Positions 38,253-46,318 of a stretch of 64,000 nucleotides of DNA are shown here, in pieces. Both the position numbers and the translations under genes were made by a program. The notes beneath the pieces were generated by a model, which saw only the letters and a list, made by a program, of their open reading frames with translations, ran no database searches and had not been told where the DNA came from. Within the stretch, counting starts at the first letter, position 1, and the number at the start of each line of letters is the position of its first letter. Source of the DNA: Mycoplasmatota bacterium. GTDB lineage: Bacteria > Bacillota_I > Bacilli_A > Izemoplasmatales > Hujiaoplasmataceae. The stretch lies in NCBI GenBank assembly GCA_027859085.1, contig JAQIBJ010000102.1, positions 37,366 to 101,365 of the forward strand, written 5' to 3'.

Positions 38253-40394
38253 ATGAAAAAAATAATTGTGATAACTGGTTTTTCTTTAGGGTTTATAATT
38301 TTATCATTTTTATTGATTAATGTTTTCAAAAAAAATGATGATGTTTATACAGAAAATGACATATCAATGGTTGCAATAACTAAAGATAAGTCTTTCCAAA
38401 TATACAAAAATGGTAATTTTAAATCTACATTTTTAACTGGGGTTAACATGGGTAGTGCAATTCCCGGAACGTTTCCAGGTGAACTAGCCATATCAAAAGA
38501 GATGTATTTGGAATGGTTTAGATATATTCATGACATGAACGCAGATGTGATTAGGGTCTATACAACGATGATGCCTCATTTTTATGAAGCGCTATATGAA
38601 TTTAACCAAACGGAGAATGATCCACTATATTTAATGCAGGGCGTTTGGTTAAATGAAGAGGATATTTTTGACATTAATGATGCTTTTGCAGAAGAAGAGA
38701 AGTTAAAAAACGATTTGATAATTGATGGTATTGATTTAGTCAATATTATTCACGGAAACGCTGTGTTGGAACCAAAACCTGGTTTTGCAAGTGGAGAATA
38801 TACTTATGATGTATCCAAATATGTTATTGGTTGGATTATTGGTGTTGAATGGAGTCCGAATTTTGTTCTTAATACCAATGAGAATAACCCAGATAAAACA
38901 AGTTTTTTAGGAAGTTATTTACAGACAACAGAAGACGCATCACCTTTTGAGGCGTTTTTAACTGAAGTTGGTAATGATATTATTCAATATGAAGTTGATA
39001 ATTATAAATTTATGAGACCTTTAAGTTTTGTGAATTGGCCAACCACTGATCATTTAACTCATCCCAATGAACCCGATCAAATAGAAGACTTGGTTGAAGT
39101 GAATATGAATCATATTAGCAAGACATTAGCCTACACTGCTGGATTTTTTGCGTCTTTTCATATATATCCTTATTATCCTGAATTTTTGAATTATAGTTTA
39201 GAATATAAAGAATTTATTGATCATAGAGGCAATGTAAATGCTTATCAGGGTTATCTTAAAGCATTAATTGATAAACTTGATATGCCTGTAATAGTCGCTG
39301 AATTTGGTGTCCCTGCCTCAAGAGGTAAAACTCATGAAGACATCAACCAAGGATTTAATCAAGGCAATCTTAGTGAAACTGAACAAGGTGAAGTTCTTAG
39401 TTATCTTTTAGAAGATATATACGAAAGTGGTTATGCAGGAGGATTGGTGTTTTCTTGGCAAGATGAATGGTTTAAAAGAACTTGGAATACGATGGATTTT
39501 GATTTGCCTTCTAGACGTCCTTTTTGGTCAAACATCCAAACGAATGAACAATACTTTGGGCTTTTAGCTTTTGATCCAGGCGAAGAAGAAAGGGTACGAT
39601 ATGTTGATGGTGCTTTAGAAGATTGGAAAGATGAGGCCCCTATATATAGTGATGATGAATTAGATTTATACACTTCTTATGATGAAAGATATTTATATAT
39701 ACGTGTCGATACTAATAGCATCGATTTATTAACAAATCAATTAATTATTCCAATTAGTACCATTGAAAATCAAGGAAACACATCAATTAATAATACTGAA
39801 GTGGAATTTTCTCATGCAGCTGATTTTTACATTAGTATTCAAGGAAAAGATTATGCTGAGATATTTGTTGATGCTTATTATGATAAGTTTTATTATCTAT
39901 TTCATGAAAAACTTGAAATGCTTGAAAAAAACCCGTTTTATAGAATGGAAAACTCCGGTATATTTAATTCAATTTATCAAGCACTATCTGCAGAACTATA
40001 TTTGCCTGAAGAAAATATTACTATTCCATTTATGAAACATAATACTGGACTGTTAGCTCATGGTAATGGGAATCCAATGGATGATACTTATTATTCTTTG
40101 TCAGATTACTATATAACAAGTAACTCAGTAGAAATTCAGATTCCTTGGTTATTATTAAATATTAGTGATCCATCAACAAAAATGCGATTGGCGAATTTAT
40201 ATGATGATGAGTGGTTTAGTTTTGAAGCAGTAGAAGATATATATATTGGCGCTTCAATCATAGAGAATAATGTGGCAAATACTATATTTATGGTATCTAA
40301 TACATGGGACAGTTGGCAAACGCCATCGTATCATATGCGTTTAAAGCAGTCATATTACATATTAAAAGATGCTTTTGCATCATATAATGATTAA
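38253..40394 (+). CDS. Membrane-anchored glycoside-hydrolase-like (TIM-barrel, GH2/GH5-like) protein
   Basis: N-term TM; FLTGVNMGSAIPGTFPGE, DMNADVIRVYTTMMPHFYEALYEFN, VIGWIIGVEWSP, MPVIVAEFGVPASRG, GYAGGLVFSWQDEWFKRTWN. Confidence 0.65.
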   Translation: MKKIIVITGFSLGFIILSFLLINVFKKNDDVYTENDISMVAITKDKSFQIYKNGNFKSTFLTGVNMGSAIPGTFPGELAISKEMYLEWFRYIHDMNADVIRVYTTMMPHFYEALYEFNQTENDPLYLMQGVWLNEEDIFDINDAFAEEEKLKNDLIIDGIDLVNIIHGNAVLEPKPGFASGEYTYDVSKYVIGWIIGVEWSPNFVLNTNENNPDKTSFLGSYLQTTEDASPFEAFLTEVGNDIIQYEVDNYKFMRPLSFVNWPTTDHLTHPNEPDQIEDLVEVNMNHISKTLAYTAGFFASFHIYPYYPEFLNYSLEYKEFIDHRGNVNAYQGYLKALIDKLDMPVIVAEFGVPASRGKTHEDINQGFNQGNLSETEQGEVLSYLLEDIYESGYAGGLVFSWQDEWFKRTWNTMDFDLPSRRPFWSNIQTNEQYFGLLAFDPGEEERVRYVDGALEDWKDEAPIYSDDELDLYTSYDERYLYIRVDTNSIDLLTNQLIIPISTIENQGNTSINNTEVEFSHAADFYISIQGKDYAEIFVDAYYDKFYYLFHEKLEMLEKNPFYRMENSGIFNSIYQALSAELYLPEENITIPFMKHNTGLLAHGNGNPMDDTYYSLSDYYITSNSVEIQIPWLLLNISDPSTKMRLANLYDDEWFSFEAVEDIYIGASIIENNVANTIFMVSNTWDSWQTPSYHMRLKQSYYILKDAFASYND

Positions 40395-40481
40395 TGTAAG
40401 CGATATTATATATACAACTTATTGAAAAATAAAAACAATTAATATATAATGAAGCAAATTAATCTTTGGAAGGGATGAATT

Positions 40482-41819
40482 ATGGTTTATACAAAGGAAG
40501 CTATTTTAAAAAACGCAGAAGAAGAAAATGTAAGGTATATACGTTTGATGTTTAGCGATATTATTGGAACAATAAAATCAGTTGAAATTCCGTTAGGACA
40601 ATTAGAAACAGCCTTAAACGGTGAAATTATGTTTGATGGTTCATCAATAGAAGGTTTTGTTAGAATTATGGAAGCTGATATGTTTTTAGTTCCTGATTTA
40701 AAAACTTGGTTGATATTAAGCTGGGAAGAAACAAAATACGGAAAAGTTGCAAGGCTTATTTGTGATGTTTACACACCAGATGGAACACCATCTAAAGCTG
40801 ATCCAAGATCAAACTTAAAGAAAACCATTAAAAAAATGGAAAAATTAGGTTTTTCTACTTTGAACATTGGATTTGAACCAGAATTTTTCTTGTTCAAATT
40901 GGATGAAAATAAAAATATACTTATGGATGTTGCAGATCATGGTGGATATTTTGATTTATCACCAATTGATGGTGCTGAATATTGTAGAAGAGACATTGTT
41001 CTTGAATTAGAAAGAATTGGTTTTAAAATAGAAGCCTCACATCATGAAGTGGCACCTGGTCAAAATGAGATTAATTTTGAATTTGCAGACGTTGTTGAAG
41101 CATGTGATAATTTACAAACCTTTAAATTGGTTGTAAAAAATGTTGCTAGAAGACATAATTTACACGCCACATTTATGCCTAAACCTATTGCTACAGTCAA
41201 TGGTTCTGGTATGCACACTAATTGTTCGTTAGCGAATAAAGATGGTAAAAATGCTTTTTATGACCCAAAAGATGAAATGGGATTATCAACTGTTGCAAGA
41301 CAATGGATTACTGGTATTCTTCGTCATTCAAAATCATTTTGTGCAATCACAAATCCAACAGTGAATTCATACAAACGACTTGTTCCTGGATATGAAGCAC
41401 CATGTTATGTATCATGGTCTGAACAAAACCGTTCAGTGATGATTAGGATTCCCGCAGCGAGAGGTAGAGCAACACGTGCTGAAATTCGCTCAGTTGATAC
41501 ATCAGCCAATCCATATTTAGCGATGTCAGTGATTCTAGCATCTGGATTGGAATCGATTGAAAAGAATTATCCAGTCGTAAATCCAATAAACGAAAATTTA
41601 TTTGAATTAACCCCACAACAAAGAAAAGACCTAGATGTTGATAGTTTGCCAGATAATTTAAAAGAAGCTGTTGATAACTTTAAAAAAGACCCGTTAATGA
41701 AAGAAGTTCTCGGTAATCATATTTTCCAAAAATTCATCGATTTAAAAACCAAAGAATGGGATGAATTTAGAATGACTGTTACTGAATGGGAAATTAAAAA
41801 ATATATTAATATTGTATAA
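40482..41819 (+). CDS. glnA: Glutamine synthetase type I
   Basis: MFDGSSIEGFVRI, FEPEFFLF, HHEVAPGQNEINFEF, NPTVNSYKRLVPGYEAPCYVSWS. Confidence 0.97.
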   Translation: MVYTKEAILKNAEEENVRYIRLMFSDIIGTIKSVEIPLGQLETALNGEIMFDGSSIEGFVRIMEADMFLVPDLKTWLILSWEETKYGKVARLICDVYTPDGTPSKADPRSNLKKTIKKMEKLGFSTLNIGFEPEFFLFKLDENKNILMDVADHGGYFDLSPIDGAEYCRRDIVLELERIGFKIEASHHEVAPGQNEINFEFADVVEACDNLQTFKLVVKNVARRHNLHATFMPKPIATVNGSGMHTNCSLANKDGKNAFYDPKDEMGLSTVARQWITGILRHSKSFCAITNPTVNSYKRLVPGYEAPCYVSWSEQNRSVMIRIPAARGRATRAEIRSVDTSANPYLAMSVILASGLESIEKNYPVVNPINENLFELTPQQRKDLDVDSLPDNLKEAVDNFKKDPLMKEVLGNHIFQKFIDLKTKEWDEFRMTVTEWEIKKYINIV

Positions 41820-41820
41820 A

Positions 41821-41844
41821 AAAAAGACGCTACGGCGTCTTTTT
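41821..41844. terminator. Bidirectional intrinsic terminator glnA/recU
   Basis: AAAAAGACGC-TACG-GCGTCTTTTT. Confidence 0.93.
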
Positions 41845-42424
41845 ACTTAATATAATGTTCATCTATCACTTTTAAATAATCAACTGGCTTACGATACCCT
41901 TCTGTGATTTCATGACCATTGGTTTCAATTTCTTTTAAAGTAATTGACTTTCTCGAATCTTTACTTCGATGGTAAAACTTTGATACATGTATTGCATCCA
42001 AGAAAAAGATACGATCTAATAATGAGAAATAGATAATGGTAAAGGCAATACCGCCATGATTTAAACATTGTTCTAAATGTAAGACTTGATGTTCGTGAAT
42101 GTTTTTGATTGGGAAGGATGTCTTATTTTTTGTTTCTTTAGCTTCAAAATCGATGTAACGACCTTTATATAGTCCGTTGTAATCGGTTGTTGAAGGTAAT
42201 TTATAATAAGCCTCAACAATTTTAGCGGCTGACCTTTGTTTGTAATCAACCTTAACAATTTGAATAGGAATCGGTTTTTTATGAATAACAGCAATATCAT
42301 TATTCAAGTAAAATTCATTGGTTTGGTTGATCATATTTTCAAAATTCATACCACGATTGGCTGTTGAAACTACTTTTCGATCTCGATGTTTCTTTTTATT
42401 TGGATAGTTAATCATTGTCATCAC
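41843..42424 (-). CDS. recU: Holliday junction resolvase RecU
   Basis: ANRGMNFENMINQTNEFY, GRYIDFEAKETKNKTSFPIKNIHEHQVLHLEQCLNHGGIAF. Confidence 0.93.
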   Translation of the reverse strand: MMTMINYPNKKKHRDRKVVSTANRGMNFENMINQTNEFYLNNDIAVIHKKPIPIQIVKVDYKQRSAAKIVEAYYKLPSTTDYNGLYKGRYIDFEAKETKNKTSFPIKNIHEHQVLHLEQCLNHGGIAFTIIYFSLLDRIFFLDAIHVSKFYHRSKDSRKSITLKEIETNGHEITEGYRKPVDYLKVIDEHYIK

Positions 42425-42523
42425 CTAATATATTTTATCATAGACATTGATGAATGATAAGTGTTACTTTAATATTATCAATCATAACCTTTTAAAAAAT
42501 GTGAAATATGTTGTATAATAAAT

Positions 42524-44248
42524 ATGATATTTTTTATAGAAAGAGCGGTAAATATGAGTAAAATAAGATTTTTTGCCTTAGGTGGCTTAGGAGATATAGG
42601 TAAAAACCTATATGTATTAGAAATTAACAGTAAATTAATCATTTTAGATAGTGGATTACAACATCCGTCAGGAGATTTGTTAGGTGTCGATGCCTTGGTA
42701 CCTGATATATCTTATCTTGAATCAAGAAAGAATGATATTGTGGGTATTTTTCTATCACATGCACACGATAAAAGTATTGGTGCACTACCTTTATTACTAC
42801 AAACATTTAAAAAACCAGTTTTTGCGACGGATTATACAATAGAAATGGCGAAGGATTTATTGAAAGAATATGATATGGATCCTGAAAAATTTGATTTTAG
42901 AACAGTTCAATATAAAAATCCTATTAAGTTTAAAGACTTTAAGATTGAATATGTTCAAACAACACATTCAGTACCTTTAAGTGCAGCGATTGTTGTTTAT
43001 ACCAAAGATGGCGCTGTTGTTTATGCAACAGATTATACTTTTGACCAAAATGTTGATGAGAATTTTAAAACAGATTTCCAAAAATTAGCCAGAGTTTCTG
43101 ATTATGGTGTACTTGCATTCTTAGGTGAATCTGGTGGTGCTTTAAACATTGGACATTCAAGTACCGATGGTAATTTAAAGAGAACCATTAAAAAAACATT
43201 TAAAAGAGCGAAACATAGAATCCTTGTCAATATGTATTCAACGGAATTATCAACCATTCAAATGGTTGTTAATGAAGCGATTAAATCAAACAAAAAACTT
43301 GCGATTATCGGTCGTAAAGCCCAAAGATTAGTCTTTATTGGCGAACAAATGGGTTATATTAAAATACCAAGTGAGAGTCTAGTGAATTTAAAATTCATTG
43401 ATAATAACAATAAGAACGAGATGGATGATGTGGTCTTTTTAGTGACTGGTGAACGTCATGAACCATTCTTTATGTTACAAAGAATGGCCAAAGGTTATGA
43501 CAGATTGGTTCATTTAATTGAAACAGATACCATTCTAGCTATGGCACCTCCAGTTATCGGAACAGAAAAAATAGCAGCTAAAACATTTAACATCATCTCT
43601 GAAATCGGATGTGACGTGGTTAAGGTTGATAAAAACTATTTATCGCAGTTCCATGCAGCCAGTGAAGATATTAAGTTAATGTATTCTTTATTGAACCCTA
43701 AATACGTAATTCCAATCAATGGTGATTATCGTATGTTACAAGCACAAGCATCTATCGCAAAAGATTACGGTTTTAAAGAAGAGAATGTCTTGGTATTAGA
43801 CAATGGCGAAGTTATTGCATTTAATCAAGGAAACATCGAAAAACATCATGACATGGTAGAAAATGGTACAGTGATGATTGATGGTAACTTTGAATCTGAT
43901 TTAAATTCAATTGTTTTAAAGGAAAGAGAATTACTGTCTCAAGATGGGTTCTTAATCATTACAGCCAACATTGATGCAAAAGAAAAAGTCATGTTAAACA
44001 AACCAGAAGTTGTGTCAAGAGGATATTTATTTATGAAAAACAATGAAGAGATTATCAAACAAATTGAAATCATTTATGAATTAGAAACTCAAAAACAGTT
44101 TGCTAAACGTAGAATTGATTGGAAGAATTACAAAGATAATCTAAGACATCAAATCCAACGATATTTAGTTCAAGCGACAAAAAGAAAACCGATTATCATT
44201 CCTGTGATAATTGATACATCTAAAGATCACGAATGTAGAATGATATAA
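42524..44248 (+). CDS. RNase J family protein, J2-like with degenerate metal site; likely start ATG 42554
   Basis: FFALGGLGDIGKNLYVLE, ATDYTFDQ, VTGERHEPFFMLQRMA, IPINGDYRMLQAQA; HxHxDH replaced by SHAHDKSIGAL. Confidence 0.88.
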   Translation: MIFFIERAVNMSKIRFFALGGLGDIGKNLYVLEINSKLIILDSGLQHPSGDLLGVDALVPDISYLESRKNDIVGIFLSHAHDKSIGALPLLLQTFKKPVFATDYTIEMAKDLLKEYDMDPEKFDFRTVQYKNPIKFKDFKIEYVQTTHSVPLSAAIVVYTKDGAVVYATDYTFDQNVDENFKTDFQKLARVSDYGVLAFLGESGGALNIGHSSTDGNLKRTIKKTFKRAKHRILVNMYSTELSTIQMVVNEAIKSNKKLAIIGRKAQRLVFIGEQMGYIKIPSESLVNLKFIDNNNKNEMDDVVFLVTGERHEPFFMLQRMAKGYDRLVHLIETDTILAMAPPVIGTEKIAAKTFNIISEIGCDVVKVDKNYLSQFHAASEDIKLMYSLLNPKYVIPINGDYRMLQAQASIAKDYGFKEENVLVLDNGEVIAFNQGNIEKHHDMVENGTVMIDGNFESDLNSIVLKERELLSQDGFLIITANIDAKEKVMLNKPEVVSRGYLFMKNNEEIIKQIEIIYELETQKQFAKRRIDWKNYKDNLRHQIQRYLVQATKRKPIIIPVIIDTSKDHECRMI

Positions 44249-44253
44249 TTGTT

Positions 44254-44280
44254 AAAAGATGATTTCGGTCATCTTTTTTT
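44254..44280 (+). terminator. Intrinsic terminator
   Basis: AAAAGATGA-TTTCGG-TCATCTTTT-TTT. Confidence 0.88.
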
Positions 44281-44338
44281 ATTTGAAATTGCTAATTTTC
44301 TTCAATAAACATGATATAATTAAAAAAAGAGGTGGATT

Positions 44339-46318
44339 ATGTATCGTAAAATAAGCGATAACATCTATTTGATATCAAAAGAAAATAATAACATCATTCA
44401 TTGTAATACTTATTTAATTGTAGACAAAGAAGAAGCAATACTTATCGAACCAGGTAATATTGCTGATTTTGAAGCTGTTTTTAGTGATATTAAATCTATT
44501 ATTAATCTATGCTTAATAAAATACATAATTATCAGTCATCCAGATCCTGATTTAACAGCTTCTTTACCTTTATTTGAAGAAGCATTAAATGACGTTCAAA
44601 TCATTACTGAGTGGCGCACTGCGGAAATTATTACTTTTTATAATTTAAAATCAAAATATTATTTAATCAAAGAAAACAATCATGAATTAAGACTAAAATC
44701 CGGAAGGGTATTAAGATTTATTCCCACACCATTCGCCCATTATTCAGGTTCATTTATTACTTATGATATGACTACTGAAATGTTATTTTCAGGAGATTTA
44801 TTTGGTGCGATATCAAAAAAATGGACGTTATATGCTGATGAATCATATGTTGAATCAATGGCTATATTCCATGAAAATTATATGCCTAGTAGTGATTTTA
44901 TTAGACCGATAATGAAAGATCTATTGGATTATAATATTAAGTATATTTTGCCTCAGCATGGTTCAGTTATTAAGAGTAACCTTGTCTCTAAAAGTATATT
45001 ATTCTTATATCATTTAGATTTTTATAACACACCTAGACGTATTGTTAATAAAAACAACACATCAACTGAAATTGATTTCTTATCTAGACTTGTCCAAATT
45101 GTGATCCGTCTAAATCAAGTTTTTTCAAGTGACGATATAAAAGAAACATTTATAGGGTCTCCTATTACAATGAATTTTGAACCTGTAAATATTACAAGTG
45201 CAATAAATGGTTATAAGTTATGGCATATGTTTTTTGATATCGTCTACGCTAAACGTGGTGATTACTGGTTAAACGCAGTCGAGACTTTGGTCAATCGTAT
45301 ATCTGAAACATATAATATTGATAAACCAAATATCTATGATTTAAGGTTAAGGAAATTAAAAGAACAAAATATAGAAATAACAACAAAATATTCTAATTTA
45401 GAAGAATCATTAAAACAAACCGCTGAAGCATTTAGTAAAACTAAAGATTTACTCACAAGATGCCCGATTACTGGTTTATACAACAAAGACATGGCCATCA
45501 GGTATTTAGAAGATCATTATGATGATTTAACCAATCATGGATATCTAATTAATATCGATATCGATCAAATTGTCCTTATTAATCATGAATATTCTAATAA
45601 AGTTGGCGATGATATGATTAATGTTTTAAAATATGTCATTAACAATAATTTAGAAGATGATGAATTATTGTTTAAAGGTAAAGGATCGAGTTTAATCTTA
45701 TTAAAACAAAAATCAAGTAATCCTCAAATTAAAAAAAGAGCTGAAGATATTCGAAATATAATTAGTAAGAGTGACCAGTTTATAGAAAAGGTATCTGTTA
45801 GTATGGGAATTGTTCGTTTAAAACCTGAAGAAATGGTGGCGCCTACGCAACAGATTAATGAATGGATGCATTTATTAGAATCTAGATTAGAATATGCTAA
45901 ATCACAAGGTGATGGTCAAATAATATTTGAAGGGCAAAAAGAGCTCATTTACTATAGAAATACAATTTTATTGGTTGATGAGGAACAAATTAACATTAAT
46001 TTAATTACAAAGTACTTCCAAGAACAAAGTTTTAAGGTCATCCACGCAATTAATCCAATGACGGCTTTAGAGGTATTAGAAAAACAAAAAGTTGATTTAA
46101 TTATATCTGAAATCAATTTATCTAAATTAGATGGTTTTTCTTTAAAGAAATCATTAAACGAGAAACCGTATTTTGCTAAACTACCGTTTATATTTCTTTC
46201 TCATATAAAAAATGAAACATTAATTGATCGAGCTAATCGATTAAATGTAAATTATTTTCTAAAGAAACCATTCTACATGAATGAGCTCATTGGGCTTGTG
46301 AAGCGGGCGATAAAATGA
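44339..46318 (+). CDS. ODP-like diiron (MBL-fold) sensor fused to degenerate GGDEF and pseudo-receiver domain
   Basis: Diiron ligands SHPDPD, FAHYSGSF, FSGDLFGA, LPQHGS; GGDEF core TGLYNKDMAIRYLEDH..FKGKGSSLILL..VSMGIVRL; REC TILLVDEEQ..DLIISEINLSKLDGF..FLS..FLKKPF. Confidence 0.8.
   Translation: MYRKISDNIYLISKENNNIIHCNTYLIVDKEEAILIEPGNIADFEAVFSDIKSIINLCLIKYIIISHPDPDLTASLPLFEEALNDVQIITEWRTAEIITFYNLKSKYYLIKENNHELRLKSGRVLRFIPTPFAHYSGSFITYDMTTEMLFSGDLFGAISKKWTLYADESYVESMAIFHENYMPSSDFIRPIMKDLLDYNIKYILPQHGSVIKSNLVSKSILFLYHLDFYNTPRRIVNKNNTSTEIDFLSRLVQIVIRLNQVFSSDDIKETFIGSPITMNFEPVNITSAINGYKLWHMFFDIVYAKRGDYWLNAVETLVNRISETYNIDKPNIYDLRLRKLKEQNIEITTKYSNLEESLKQTAEAFSKTKDLLTRCPITGLYNKDMAIRYLEDHYDDLTNHGYLINIDIDQIVLINHEYSNKVGDDMINVLKYVINNNLEDDELLFKGKGSSLILLKQKSSNPQIKKRAEDIRNIISKSDQFIEKVSVSMGIVRLKPEEMVAPTQQINEWMHLLESRLEYAKSQGDGQIIFEGQKELIYYRNTILLVDEEQININLITKYFQEQSFKVIHAINPMTALEVLEKQKVDLIISEINLSKLDGFSLKKSLNEKPYFAKLPFIFLSHIKNETLIDRANRLNVNYFLKKPFYMNELIGLVKRAIK

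Noticed and set aside
39763-40035. 90-aa + frame ORF inside the GH-like gene, and 39431-39673 (-)
   Set aside because: Frame-shifted chance ORFs in AT-rich coding sequence.
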